A stretch of 64,000 bases of DNA from Congeria kusceri. Lineage: Eukaryota; Mollusca; Bivalvia; Myida; Dreissenidae. Under the pieces are notes generated by a model that worked only from the letters and a program-made list of their open reading frames with translations, was not told the DNA's origin and made no database searches. Both the position numbers and the translations under genes were made by a program. Shown here in pieces: positions 24,548 through 36,100 of this stretch (position 1 is its first letter; every line of letters starts with the position of its first letter). The DNA lies in contig CM051033.1 in the NCBI GenBank assembly GCA_027627225.1, forward strand, positions 10,154,558 to 10,218,557, read 5' to 3'.

Positions 24548-24755
24548 AAGAGAAGTTCATACCATTAAATAGTTATGACTATCAATATGCAGTTTAGTCT
24601 TACTCTTACACAATAGCCAAGTTCATACCATTAAATAGTTATGACTATCAATATGCAGTTTAGTCTTACTCTTACACAATAGCCAAGTTCATACCATTAA
24701 ACTGTTATGACTATCAATATGCAGTTTAGTCTTACTCTTACACAATAGCCAAGTT
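24548..24755. repeat. 66-bp tandem repeat, three copies (one copy in B)
   Basis: The unit begins AGTTCATACCATTAAATAGT and ends CTTACACAATAGCCA. Copy B has a single unit at 32127-32193. The copy-number change occurred after, or separately from, the large duplication. Confidence 0.9.
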
Positions 24756-24859
24756 TGACACTGCTAGAGCAAATATCAATTCTTTAAACCTGTAAAAACG
24801 TTCTTTAAGCTCAAAAATATTTCTGGTGACGACTGTAAGTACAAAATAACAACTGGTAA

Positions 24860-25115
24860 TCAGGCATTAATGTATGCCAGTTTCCAGCTATCCGTTGTAC
24901 TTATATAACAGTTACACAGTGTTCCCGTCAGTATGCGTAATTCTGGTAATATACCAGCTTGGCTACTCAGAATTGTTTCATCCACAGTGGATTCACCGCG
25001 TGTGTTGAACTGTTCATGCCAGTCAATAACTGATATGTTATCCAACTGTTTGACATTTTCCCGAATACTAATGCTATCAATTCGAGGACTTTGTGCTCCC
25101 GTAGCTCAGTGTATT
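24860..25115 (-). other. Open frame downstream of the helicase stop, copy A
   Basis: After a stop in the distal repeat unit, a frame reads GAQSPRIDSISIRENVKQLD, later WHEQFNTRGESTVDET and LPELRILTGTLCNC, to a TGA at 24860. It is conserved in copy B (32301-32556) with I to V and D to H changes. It looks protein-like and may be an old alternative last exon, but no acceptor or product is evident. Confidence 0.3.
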
Positions 25116-25556
25116 GCTCGATGTTATCACAAGGTCAGCTATAGCCCTCAGAATTGCATACTCAATCACTGTCCATACAGTGGTACCATGGTAACGAACG
25201 CATTTATAATGTATTTGACATTTTCCTCACATTATGACCATCAGTCAAAGTACTTTGTGCTCCTGTAGCTCAGTGTATAGTTCCATGTAATCACAAGGTC
25301 AGCTATAGCCCTCAGAATTGCATACTCTATCACTGTCCACACAATGGTACCATGGTAACGAACACATTTATAATGTATTTGAAAGTTTCCTCACACTATT
25401 ACAATCAGTCGTAGGACTTTGTGCTCCCGTAGCTCTGTGTATTGTCCTCTGTGGTCACAAGGTCAGCTATTGCCCGAAGAATTGCATAATCTATCACTGT
25501 CTACACAGTGGTACCATGGTAACGAACACATTTATAATTTCCTCACACTGTGACCA
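25087..25556 (-). repeat. Three extra copies of the helicase's last coding segment, copy A
   Basis: Units of about 165 bp each contain GCAATTCTGAGGGCTATAGC (AILRAIA) and ACACTGAGCTACGGGAGC (TLSYGS), the end of the terminal exon, plus about 90 bp of flank with TGGTACCATGGTAACGAAC. They lie just 3' of the true stop at 25557. Confidence 0.9.
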
Positions 25557-25724
25557 TCAGTCATAGTACTTTGCGCTCCCGTAACTCAGTGTATTGTTCT
25601 CTGTGGTCACAAGGTCAGCTATAGCCCTCAGAATTGCCTCCTCTTTTGGGGTCAACACTGTGTTGCCATGACAACTCCTTGAGAAAATGTCATCCAGAAT
25701 GTTGTCAAGCTCTTGGCGCAATTG
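25557..25724 (-). CDS. DHX36: Duplicate terminal helicase exon (copy A)
   Basis: Acceptor GACTTGCAG opens a phase-0 exon reading [16 protein letters not shown], then AILRAIADLVTTENN, and ending SYGSAKYYD and stop. It is intact but differs from copy B at two residues (D for H after AIA; A for T in SAK). With no upstream helicase exons 5' of copy A except through copy B, it can be used only by read-through or alternative splicing past 32998. Confidence 0.8.
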   Translation of the reverse strand, partial: QLRQELDNILDDIFSRSCHGNTVLTPKEEAILRAIADLVTTENNTLSYGSAKYYD

Positions 25725-26184
25725 CTGCAAGTCAAAGTTAAATAGGTAACAAAATGACAGAAAAACACACATTTTCCATGTGCATACTTATAATAATAGT
25801 TGGAATACATAAATAACCCCGTATTGCAAACATTGATTTTGTTTAACTGCGGAGATAAATATATGTAACAAGATACTAGTGCACACACATACATATGTAG
25901 TTAAATGTGAAATATATATACTTGGCAAAAATGACAATAACAAATACTTTCAAACAGACTATGTTGTTTGAAGTTGTTTCCTAAAATATGTAATGTGTAA
26001 TGGTCTATCGCATTTCTTAAAATATTATGTTTGCTGTTTAGACAGAAGATTGTACATTTCTAAATTAATTTTATCTTAAAAAATAGAGGCACTAATACAA
26101 GGTAACTTTTGAAATGATAACATACCACTAAAGTATCCTCATTACGGTAAGTAAAAGAATATACATATCTTTCATTTCTCTCAC

Positions 26185-26262
26185 CTTGACAAGTGTTACA
26201 GTTTCTGGGGAGGCCTTGAACTTTATCCAGTCATCAACACAGACCAGGCTTTGGCCATCTTC
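26185..26262 (-). CDS. DHX36: Duplicate helicase exon, OB-fold part (copy A)
   Basis: The 26 codons read [18 protein letters not shown] then PETVTLVK, phase 0, acceptor TTTTGTAG, donor GTGAGA. It is identical to 33622-33699. Confidence 0.85.
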
Positions 26263-26603
26263 CTACAAAACGAGATGGAGCTGACATTAGTATTAGGCCA
26301 TTAAAAAGGGTTCTGAATTTCAAATAATAACGACTTATAGAATCTTAACTTGGAAATTTTTCCAACAAGAGCGAACCAATCATAAAACAAAGCAGGTTTC
26401 AATTCTTCTACTCATAGTTTATTGTAAATAATTCTTTGGTATGAATTCTGAGACGTATGTCAATAGTAATGCAGGTTTGACACAACCCTGTTATGCCTAA
26501 ACTTACAAACCTTCCAGGCAAATATAAGAATGGGTTCAATGCTTGTTGAGCTCTTACACAAGCTCATAGAATTTACAAGGACTTTGATGACGATTAACGA
26601 TCT

Positions 26604-26846
26604 GGGTCCAGTTGCTCAAAACTTTAATGGCCGGTTAAGCTTACGGCCTGTTAACTTTAGATGTAAATAAAACTAATATTACAAGCAATTCGCGTATGAA
26701 GCATTTGACAATTATTTGAGCATATCAATTTATTTACAATAAATGCAAATTTTAAAATTTTAACATTTAATTTACATCAAAAACTTCACCCAAAAGTTAA
26801 CGGCTGTTAGCTTAATTGGCCATCAAAGTTTTGAGCAACTGACCCC
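26604..26846. mobile_element. 243-bp MITE, copy A
   Basis: TIRs are GGGTCCAGTTGCTCAAAACT and its complement AGTTTTGAGCAACTGACCCC. Inner arms share AATGGCCGGTTAAGCT and AGCTTAATTGGCCAT. Non-coding, AT-rich centre. It sits beside the LLFFGGDI exon in its upstream-coordinate intron. Confidence 0.85.
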
Positions 26847-26868
26847 TGTTTCTTATACTGGTACTTAC

Positions 26869-26943
26869 AGTGATCTTCTTGATGTCTCCCCCAAAGAATA
26901 GCAAGCTGTATGGTGTCACTACACTGCAGTCATACATCCAGAC
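26869..26943 (-). CDS. DHX36: Duplicate helicase exon with LLFFGGDI (copy A)
   Basis: The 25 codons read [20 protein letters not shown] then IKKIT, phase 0, acceptor TCTGACAG, donor GTAAGT. Copy B differs at the first residue (I) and the last (S). Confidence 0.85.
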
Positions 26944-27007
26944 CTGTCAGAAAGTAAACAAGTCACAACTAATGACATGATAGTGTACACAGTATTAGAA
27001 ACATCTG

Positions 27008-27592
27008 GCCCCCTGTTCACAAAACAAGTTGAGCCCGATTCCGATTATCAGGTTAAAGATGTACTTGAGCCAAATATTTCAGGATCAGACTCAACAATGG
27101 TGTTCACTAAATATTTGGATCAATTTTAATAATTGGACAAATATATATTTAACATAATAATAATCGTCATCCAGCATAGATTTTCTATCTGAGCTGAATA
27201 TTTGAATGAAAAACTAAAAAAAAATTGAAATATTTTATCTAGAAGAAAGGTATTTCGAAAATAAAATGAGGGGCGTCATGAGAAAACCGGTCTTAATGCA
27301 TGTGCGTAAAGTGTCATCCCGGGATGGCACTTTCCGCTTTTATGGTATTTTCTGTTTCAAGGAAGTCTCTTCTAACCATAACTCCACTTGAGCCGGAAAG
27401 TGCTGTCCTGGATCAGCCTGTGCGGACTGCACAGGCTGATCCGGGATGACACTTAACGCACATGCATTCAGACCAGTTTTCCCACGACATGCCTAAAATA
27501 TTGTTGAGATTCTGCTTATTGGAGCTAGAAGATCAAGATCCGCTAAGACTGATCTTGATCCTAGAGTTAATCCTTTATGAACACGGGGCCAG
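27008..27592. mobile_element. TIR element interrupted by a foldback element (copy A)
   Basis: Outer ends GGCCCCCTGTTCACAAAAC and TTTATGAACACGGGGCCAGG are imperfect inverted repeats. Inner GATCAAGATC/GATCTTGATC segments also pair. A foldback element occupies 27267-27493, so insertions are nested. In copy B, 34517-34868, the left arm and part of the foldback are deleted. Confidence 0.65.
27267..27493. mobile_element. Foldback element copy 2
   Basis: It runs from TGAGGGGCGTCATGAGAAAA to TTTTCCCACGACATGCC with GTAAAGTGTCATCCCGGG arms. It is nested in the TIR element at 27008-27592. Confidence 0.85.
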
Positions 27593-28401
27593 GGGGTTTG
27601 ACTCCTTTAACGGGGCATATCGACAGTATGTCACATAAACATACACATGTATTGAAACTAGATTATTTCCTATTTGTTTTCGAATGTATTGTTTCTAGTT
27701 GCAGTAACATATTGATGGAATCATTAAGAGAAATAGCGACCACTTTTTTTGACACGCAAAGTATTTTAACCTTTATGGAAGGTGTGTAATTTTATGCAAC
27801 TTTATAGGTGTGCAATTTTATGGAAGGTGTGTAAACAGTGAGTGCCAATCATGACTGCGACTTCAAATTAACAATAAGTGTGAAATATTCATTTGGGACC
27901 AACTTTTAGACTTCGAAATTATAACAATTCGAAATCAAATAAAAAAAACACATAAATTCAGGACCAGAAAACATTTCGAAACAACAAGTTCAAAAAAAAA
28001 CGTTATAATGTTCAAATGTATGCCATATTTAGATTCTTATTAGAAATATATATAGTTTATATATTTGTCTTTTATTTAACCATACAAACAAAAACACATT
28101 AATGAAACCTATAACCTATACATCGGGTATCAATGACATCAATGAATATTTCAAGATGTTCAACTTTTGTTTACTGTTTGTTTGTTTGGATTTTTTCGCC
28201 ATATTTAACATTATTGCAGTCATATAATGGCATTCATTTAACCTGCTCACACTTTTCCTGGGCAAGCTTAGCCGATCTATGCAGTTTATCATTACTAAGT
28301 GCACATACTTATGCCAGTAACTGACGACTGCCCTACTTGAATCAGATGTAGGGGGAATGGCCGTAGAAATAATGTCATGACCAATACCACACAAGTTATG
28401 T

Positions 28402-28478
28402 GGCCGGGCTAGGGTTCGAACTCACAATCCCCGGATTGACAGTCCAGCGCTCTAACAACTGAGCTAGTTGGGCCTGGC
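28402..28478 (-). pseudogene. tRNA-Asp-like sequence (tRNA-derived, not a functional tRNA), copy A
   Basis: On the minus strand TAGCTCAGTTGTTAGAGC (box A), CTGGACTGTCAATCCGG (anticodon arm with GTC) and GAGTTCGAACCC (box B) are in tRNA order. The acceptor arms (GCCCAAC against CCCGGCC) and the T stem do not pair well, so it is more likely a SINE head or pseudogene. Confidence 0.6.
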
Positions 28479-29009
28479 TCTCTTTTATTTTGTAATTAAG
28501 CAAATGAACTAAAAAAAAATTTTAATACTGTTTTAAGTGTGATAAAAAAATCATTTGAAGCATTTAAACTGTTTATTAATGAATATTTGAAATTGACATA
28601 AGTATATGCACATATCTTATCCTAATTTAATAAAGATAGTAAATAATGATGGTCTATCTAAACATTAAATGACAACACGGTAAATGTCAAACCACACCAA
28701 TTAAACTTCGATATTTATGCTAATTTTGAGTGATATATGCATTAGATTGAGTAATAATCCTAGCTTAGGTCTATCTGATTATAATGTAACTGCAAACACA
28801 GCTGACTGATTACAATTTACGTGTATTTTATTACTTTTTGATTGTGTTACAATGTTAAATCTCCACAATAAAACTAATCAGAAGTTTGAATGTCGTTAAA
28901 ATATATAACAATACAAATGTTCACATAATTTAATTGGTCCAAAAACAACACTAAATATATTGTTAAAAGTCTGTGTCTGTAAAATAAAGTTCAGCACAGT
29001 AATACATTT

Positions 29010-29243
29010 GAACCGCGTCATGTGAAAACCGGACTTAATGCATGTGCAGTCCGCACAGGCTAATCCAGGACGACACTTTTCGCCTACAGTGGATTGATGT
29101 TTAGAAGAGACTTCCTTGAAACAGAAAATACCATAAAAGTGGAAAGTGCCGTCCTGGATTAGCCTGTGCGGACTGCACAGGCTAATCCGGGACGACACTT
29201 TATGCACATGTATTAAGACCGGTTTTCTCACAACACGCCACAT
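29010..29243. mobile_element. Foldback element copy 3
   Basis: Full-length, from CCGCGTCATGTGAAAACC to GGTTTTCTCACAACACGCCA. The centre holds GTGGATTGATGTTTAGAAGA and TTCCTTGAAACAGAAAATAC. Confidence 0.85.
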
Positions 29244-29465
29244 TTCTAATTCAGTAAAATGTCAAGAATAATATTTTGACTTAAAGGTCCATAACTTTAT
29301 ATTGTCGTGTCATTAAAACAATATTAAATAGTGGTACAGTTCACATGAAAACCACTCGAGACATCAAAGGGAACAATTTTGAGATTTTTTAAGAAAACTA
29401 TATACCCCAGAGCTGGCTGAATAGGAAACTATTTTGGCCCCAATTTGACCTGAAACGCACTGCTG

Positions 29466-29515
29466 AACTTACATCTGTGGTTTTCATGATCTTGAGGTAC
29501 ACCACCCAGTAGTTC
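29466..29515 (-). repeat. Copy of a helicase exon's 3' edge plus donor (copy A)
   Basis: On the minus strand TGGGTGGTGTACCTCAAGAT, CATGAAAACCACAGAT|GTAAGT repeats the last 40-odd bases and donor of the exon at 29870-29990. The two donors are 397 bp apart and a MITE lies between them. An equivalent is at 36746-36795. Confidence 0.85.
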
Positions 29516-29523
29516 TTAAGGTG

Positions 29524-29844
29524 TAAAAAAAATATGTTTGTTTCAGGTTACCCAACCTACCCTAAAAAAATGCCCCGACCCTAGAACATTTGATTGAGTT
29601 TGTCAGATTTCTTTTCGCTTTATTTACTTTGTTCCAATAATTAAAAAATGTTGTTTTATTTTATAAATAAGTGTTATGTGTTGATAGCATGCACTTCAAA
29701 CCAATGTTAAAGGATATGTTTTGAATATTCAAATTCAGAATGCTCAAGTTGATCATTTACCAAAAAAAAATTATTAAAAAAATTCCCTCCCTACCTACCC
29801 TAATTGTTTTGGGCATGTAACCTGAAATAAACATATTTTTTACT
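29524..29844. mobile_element. TIR element between duplicated exon edges (copy A)
   Basis: Ends are AAAAATATGTTTGTTTCAGG then TTAC, and GTAACCTGAAATAAACATAT then TTTTTTAC. Inner arms share CCTACCCTA and complement. Counterpart at 36804-37131. Confidence 0.7.
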
Positions 29845-29869
29845 CCTAACACACAGTCCACAAACTTAC

Positions 29870-29990
29870 TTCTGTGGTTTTCATGATCTTGTGATACACC
29901 ACCCAGCAAGCCCGGGAGTCCCTGATATCCTTGGCAACGGACCCTGGGAACAGCTTGCACCGGCCCTCTCTGAGCTGGAACTGGATCTGA
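29870..29990 (-). CDS. DHX36: Duplicate helicase exon (copy A)
   Basis: Acceptor GTTTCCAG starts a frame completing a split serine, then [40 protein letters not shown] and donor GTAAGT. It is identical to 37159-37279. Confidence 0.85.
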
Positions 29991-30976
29991 CTGGAAACAA
30001 CATATTACCTTAGTTAAAACTAGTAGCTTCCTGATATACCGGTAATAAAGTATACCGCTTTTAAGCAGTATTAGATTCTGTCAATAAAATCTCATGATTT
30101 TGAAGTAATGTTATATTTTCCGCGGTATAAGATTTCACAATAAAATCTCCGGATTTTGAAGAAATATTATATTATGTCTATTATTTGCAATACCCAAATA
30201 GCACACCCATAACTTGCAAGTACATACGTATAATTCCATCCGTACATATCAACGATATGTCCGTAGTTGTTGTTTCAATGGCATGTACTCTGAAATTGTC
30301 GGTATTTTATTTGCAATACATATAGCACACGCAAAACTTGTTAGTACATACGTATAGTTTCATGCGAACATAACAACGGTATGCCCGTCCATAATTCATT
30401 CATTTTGGACCGTTGAAATTTCATAATATCATTACGATATGGTCTATGAAATTAGTTTATGCCGATAAATTTAACGAGATAATAAATTATGATGGTATAT
30501 GTTTTAAGGATTGCTCTTTTTGATTCGTAAGAAGTATTACATCCTGTTCATCCTCATCATATTTGTATCGATGTTTTTATTTGACTTTGTGCTCACACCA
30601 CTTATTTGCTTCGAAAGTATAGTTATACAAGTGTTGCTCTTTTCACGTTGACATGCTGAGCTGTTATCAATATGGTGTGTTGTTGGCGATGTACAGTTAA
30701 GAAGTCGCCGAATAAATCGTCCGTCTGTCTGTCTATGGAATCTGAACCATGAACTCGGATGTAAACCGTATAAAGGTGAAACCACAGATTTAAAGCAATA
30801 CCGATAGCTTGTGTATCGTTTTTAAGTCCGTTCACCTGACAAAACTTTTGTTGTTGAGAAACATTAAGAGTACATCTTGCAATCGAACTTTTGATCTAGA
30901 CAAATGGAGTCATTGAGGGAAAGGTCGATGTACATGTATCACTACTCGCATCGCCAAGGTTTCATTCATTCATTCA

Positions 30977-31155
30977 CAAGGTCGCAATGGTGTAGTAGAT
31001 ATGGTGTCCGCCTTGAGACCGGGTGGTCCCGGGTTCGATCGACCATTCAGGGAGCGTTCTCAAGATCTTTCCAAAGACAACAAGTACTGGTTTTTCCCAG
31101 GAAATGGACTCGAGAGTGTCTCTATAAGCCAAATGCTTTCGATGCAATCGAGCTA
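30977..31155 (+). mobile_element. tRNA-derived SINE, copy B
   Basis: This is the duplicate of the SINE at 23414-23595 with a three-base ACA insertion in the body and a different 3' end (ATGCTTTCGATGCAATCGAG then CTAAAGTACATG). Confidence 0.7.
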
Positions 31156-32300
31156 AAGTACATGTAAATAGGTTTCATTGTAAATATTCAGGATGTAATA
31201 CGTGTGTCGTGTAGAGAGAAAAAAGAACAAAATGCAGTAAAACAACAATTGTTTTTCATCATTAACTCATCATGACAACACACAATACAGTAAAATTAAA
31301 ATCATGAAACTGAATCATATTACAATAAAAAATCCACACATATCCTATGCACAAGTAATCATCAATCATAAATTTCACAAAACGGTTTGCTTCAGCAAAT
31401 TAAAAAACAACTATTTTCCATTTTTTGCACTTCGTTTCCATTGCATTCAATTTGAACATTAACGTATTTCGACCAGGAAATGAAGTGCAAAGACATGGCT
31501 ACAAAATCTTCTTGCAAATGCTTACGAATCACATAAAAGGCTGGCATACCGTAGTTCAAAACCATAGCAGAGGAGAACATAACATGTACTTAGTGAATCT
31601 TAATGAAAAACTTGTAACATGTACATGTATATCTCACATCGATTTCTAAAAAAACAGTTAAGTCTTGACTGCATTTTACTTGCACTAAGACAAGAAACGT
31701 AAATAACAGCCAAATGAGCTATCATCAATGTTGCCATAGTTACATGTTTTGTTGTTGTTACGTCACCATGTTTACAAATGCTTTTCAATACATCTTATTC
31801 CCACAGAGATGTTACAGCAACCAAGAGCGAGATCATAAAGTGAACTCTGGCTACCTTGAAGTGCGGCAAAAAAAACAGCTGGTTCTCAAAATGGCCGGTT
31901 TTGAAACAAACGCTGAATGTTTTTCTATGGTTCGTACATCTTTTTTTCCGCTTTTCAACCCAATAATATGCTAATGTTGTGGCCCAAAATTCCATGTAAT
32001 TACTTGTTTCATTTCAAGACTAGAGCGTTTTATCAAAAAAAGTTATTGAAGGTACAGTGTGTGCAGGTGTGTTGCCCACTTGTAGATCTCGCAACATTTT
32101 TTCGCATTTTAATAGTTTGAAGACAAGTTCATACCATTAAATAGTTATGACTATCAATATGCAGTTTAGTCTTACTCTTACACAATAGCCAAGTTTGACA
32201 CTGCTAGAGCAAATATCCATTCTTTAAACCTGTAAAAACGTTCTTTGAGCTCAAAAATATTTCTGGTGACGACTGTAAGTACAAAATAACAACCTGGTAA

Positions 32301-32556
32301 TCAGGCATTAATGTATGCCAGTTTCCAGCTATCCGTTGTACTTATATAACAGTTACACAGTGTTCCCGTCAGTATGCGTAATTCTGGTAATATACCAGCT
32401 TGGCTACTCAGAATTGTTTCATCCACAGTGGATTCACCGCGTGTGTTGAACTGTTCATGCCAGTGGATAACTGATACGTTATCCAACTGTTTGACATTTT
32501 CCCCAATACTAATGCTATCAATTCGAGGACTTTGTGCTCCCGTAGCTCAGTGTATT
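32301..32556 (-). other. Open frame downstream of the helicase stop, copy B
   Basis: This is the counterpart of 24860-25115, with the frame kept over about 85 codons. Only two or three residues differ. Conservation here may simply reflect recent duplication. Confidence 0.3.
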
Positions 32557-32997
32557 GCTCGATGTTATCACAAGGTCAGCTATAGCCCTCAGAATTGCAT
32601 ACTCAATCACTGTCCATACAGTGGTACCATGGTAACGAACACATTTATAATGTATTTGACATTTTCCTCACATTATGACCATCAGTCAAAGTACTTTGTG
32701 CTCCCGTAGCTCAGTGTATAGTTCCATGTAATCACAAGGTCAGCTATAGCCCTCAGAATTGCATACGCTATCACTGTCCACACAGTGGTACCATGGTAAC
32801 GAACACATTTATAATGTATTTGAAAGTTTCCTCACACTATTACAATCAGTCGTAGGACTTTGTGCTCCCGTAGCTCTGTGTATTGTCCTCTGTGGTCACA
32901 AGGTCAGCTATTGCCCGAAGAATTGCATAATCTATCACTGTCTACACAGTGGTACCATGGTAACGAACACATTTATAATTTCCTCACACTGTGACCA
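32528..32997 (-). repeat. Three extra copies of the helicase's last coding segment, copy B
   Basis: Same array as 25087-25556, at the 3' end of the copy adjoining the gene. If the transcript ends beyond it, the array is 3' UTR. Confidence 0.9.
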
Positions 32998-33165
32998 TCA
33001 GTCATAGTACTTTGTGCTCCCGTAACTCAGTGTATTGTTCTCTGTGGTCACAAGGTGAGCTATAGCCCTCAGAATTGCCTCCTCTTTTGGGGTCAACACT
33101 GTGTTGCCATGACAACTCCTTGAGAAAATGTCATCCAGAATGTTGTCAAGCTCTTGGCGCAATTG
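32998..33165 (-). CDS. DHX36: Helicase exon r (copy B): C-terminus and stop
   Basis: Reads [20 protein letters not shown], later [20 protein letters not shown] and [11 protein letters not shown], then TGA. The tail past TTENN is shorter than in vertebrate DHX36. Its 3' half is reiterated three times just downstream. Confidence 0.88.
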   Translation of the reverse strand, partial: QLRQELDNILDDIFSRSCHGNTVLTPKEEAILRAIAHLVTTENNTLSYGSTKYYD

Positions 33166-36100
33166 CTGCAAGTCAAAGTTAAATAGGTAACAAAATGACA
33201 AAAAAACACATTTTCCATGTGCATACTTATAATAATAGTTGGAATACATAAATAACCCCGTATTGCAAACATTGATTTTGTTTAACTGCGGAGAAACATA
33301 TATGTAACAAGATACTAGTGCACACACATACATATGTAGTTAAATGTGAAATATAAATACTTGGCAAAAATGACAATAACAAATACTTTCAAACAGACTA
33401 CGTTGTTTGAAGTTGTTTCCTAAAATGTGTAATGTGTAATGGTCTATCGCATTTCTTAAAATATTATGTTTGCTGTTTAGACAGAAGATTGTACATTTCT
33501 AAATTAATTATCTTAAAAAATAGAGGCACTAATACAAGGTAACTTTTGAAATGATAACATACCACTAAAGTATCCTCATTACGGTAAGTAAAAGAATATA
33601 CATATCTTTCATTTCTCTCACCTTGACAAGTGTTACAGTTTCTGGGGAGGCCTTGAACTTTATCCAGTCATCAACACAGACCAGGCTTTGGCCATCTTCC
33701 TACAAAACGAGATGGAGCTGACATTAGTATTAGGCCATTAAAAAGGGTTCTGAATTTCAAATAATAACGACTTATAGAATCTTAACTTGGAAATTTTTCC
33801 AACAAGAGCGAACCAATCATAAAACAAAGCAGGTTTCAATTCTTCTACTCATAGTTCTTTATAGGTGTTCATGTCTAGACATAGTAAAGTTGTTTTGAAA
33901 AAACTTTAAATTACATGTACATGCAAGCACAGTTTATTGTAAATAATTCTTTGGTATGAATTCTGAGACGTATGTCAATAGAAATGCAGGTTTGACACAA
34001 CCCTGTTATGCCTAAACTTACAAACCTTCCAGGCAAATATAAGAATGGGTTCAATGCTTGTTGAGCTCTTACACAAGCTCATAGAATTTACAAGGACTTT
34101 GATGACGATTAACGATCTGGGTCCAGTTGCTCAAAACTTTAATGGCCGGTTAAGCTTACGGCCTGTTAACTTTAGATGTAAATAAAACTAATATTACAAG
34201 CAATTCGCGTATGAAGTATTTGACAATTATTTGAGCATATTAATTTATTTACAATAAATGCAAATTTTAAAATTTTAACATTTAATTTACATCAAAAACT
34301 TCACCCAAAAGTTAACGGCTGTTAGCTTAATTGGCCATCAAAGTTTTGAGCAACTGACCCCTGTTTCTTATACTGGTACTTACACTGATCTTCTTGATGT
34401 CTCCCCCAAAGAATAGCAAGCTGTATGGTGTCACTACACTGCAGTCATACATCCAGATCTGTCAGAAAGTAAACAAGTCACAACTAATGACATGATAGTG
34501 TACACAGTATTAGAAACATCTGGCCCCCTGTTCACAAAACAAGTTGAGCCCGATTCCGATTATCAGGTTAAAGATGTACTTGAGCCAAATATTCCGGGAT
34601 GGCACTTTCCGCTTTTATGGTATTTTCTGTTTCAAGGAAGTCTCTTCTAACTATAACTCCACTTGAGCCGGAAAGTGCTGTCCTGAATCAGCCTGTGCGG
34701 ACTGCACAGGCTGATCCGGGATGACACTTAACGCACATGCATTCAGACCAGTTTTCCCACGACACGCCTAAAATATTGTTGAGATTCTGCTTATTGGAGC
34801 TAGAAGTTCAAGATCCGCTAAGACTGATCTTGATCCTAGAGTTAATCCTTTTTGAACACGGGGCCAGGGGGTTTGACTCCTTTAACGGGGCATATCGACA
34901 GTATGTCACATAAACATACACATGTATTGAAACTAGATTATTTCCTATTTGTTTTCGAATGTATTGTTTCTAGTTGCAGCAACATATTGATGGAATCATT
35001 AAGAGAAATAGCGACCACTTTTTTTGAAACGCAAAGTATTTTAACCTTTATGGAAGGTGTGCAATTTTATGCAACTTTATAGGTGTGCAATTTTATGGAA
35101 GGTGTGTAAACAGTGAGTGCCAATCATGACTGCGACTTCAAGTTAACAATAGGCAAATAAGTGTGAAATATTCATTTGGGACCAACTTTTAGACTTCGAA
35201 ATTATAACAATTCGAAATCAAATAAAAAAAACACATAAATTCAGGACCAGAAAACATTTCGAAACAACAAGTTAAAAAAAAACGTTATAATGTTCAAATG
35301 TATGCCATATTTAGAATCTTATTAGAAATATATATAGTTTATATATTTGTCTTTTATTTAACCATACAAACAAAAACACATTAATGAAACCTATAACCTA
35401 TACATCGGGTATCAATGACATCAATGAATATTTCAAGATGTCCAACTTTTGTTTACTGTTTGTTTGTTTGGATTTTTTCGCCATATTTAACATTATTGCA
35501 GTCATATAATGGCATTCATTTAACCTGCTCACACTTTTCCTGGGCAAGCTTAGCCGATCTATGCAGTTTATCATTACTAAGTGCACATACTTATGCCAGT
35601 AACTGACGACTGCCCTACTTGAATCAGATGTAGGGGGGAATGGCCGTAGAAATAATGTCATGACCAATACCACACAAGTTATGTGGCCGGGCTAGGGTTC
35701 GAACTCACAATCCCCGGATTGACAGTCCAGCGCTCTAACAACTGAGCTAGTTGGGCCTGGCTCTCTTTTATTTTGTAATTAAGCAAATGAACTAAAAAAA
35801 AATTTTAATACTGTTTTAAGTGTGATAAAAAAATCATTTGAAGCATTAAAACTGTTTATTAATGAATATTTTAAATTGACATAAGTATATGCACATATCT
35901 TATCCTAATTTAATAAAGATAGTAAATAATGATGGTCTATCTAAACATTAAATGACAACACGGTAAATGTCAAACCACACCAATTAAACTTCGACATTTA
36001 TGCTAATTTTGAGTGATATATGCATTAGATTGAGTAATCATCCTAGCTTAGGTCTATCTGATTATAATGTAACTGCAAACACAGCTGACTGATTACAATT

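Larger units (their letters stand above)
22608..30179. repeat. Large tandem duplication, copy A (about 7.57 kb)
   Basis: It matches 30180-37467 throughout, including SINE, MITE, foldback, tRNA-like and four helicase exons. The junction is where copy A's end (TATTATATTATGTCTA) runs directly into TTATTTGCAATACCC, the sequence that starts copy A at 22608. Differences: copy A has a 66-bp unit three times at 24548-24755 (once in B), about 240 bp near 27080-27320 that B lacks, and it lacks about 75 bp that B has at 33856-33930. Confidence 0.9.

Noticed and set aside
28402..28478. Functional tRNA-Asp gene
   Set aside because: The acceptor arms do not pair and the T stem has mismatches; a tRNA-derived repeat is more likely.
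28896..29243. 115-codon minus-strand open frame (and its copy at 36179-36523)
   Set aside because: It lies mainly in a foldback element. The same peptide-like pattern appears at 46161, 56700 and elsewhere as part of the repeat.
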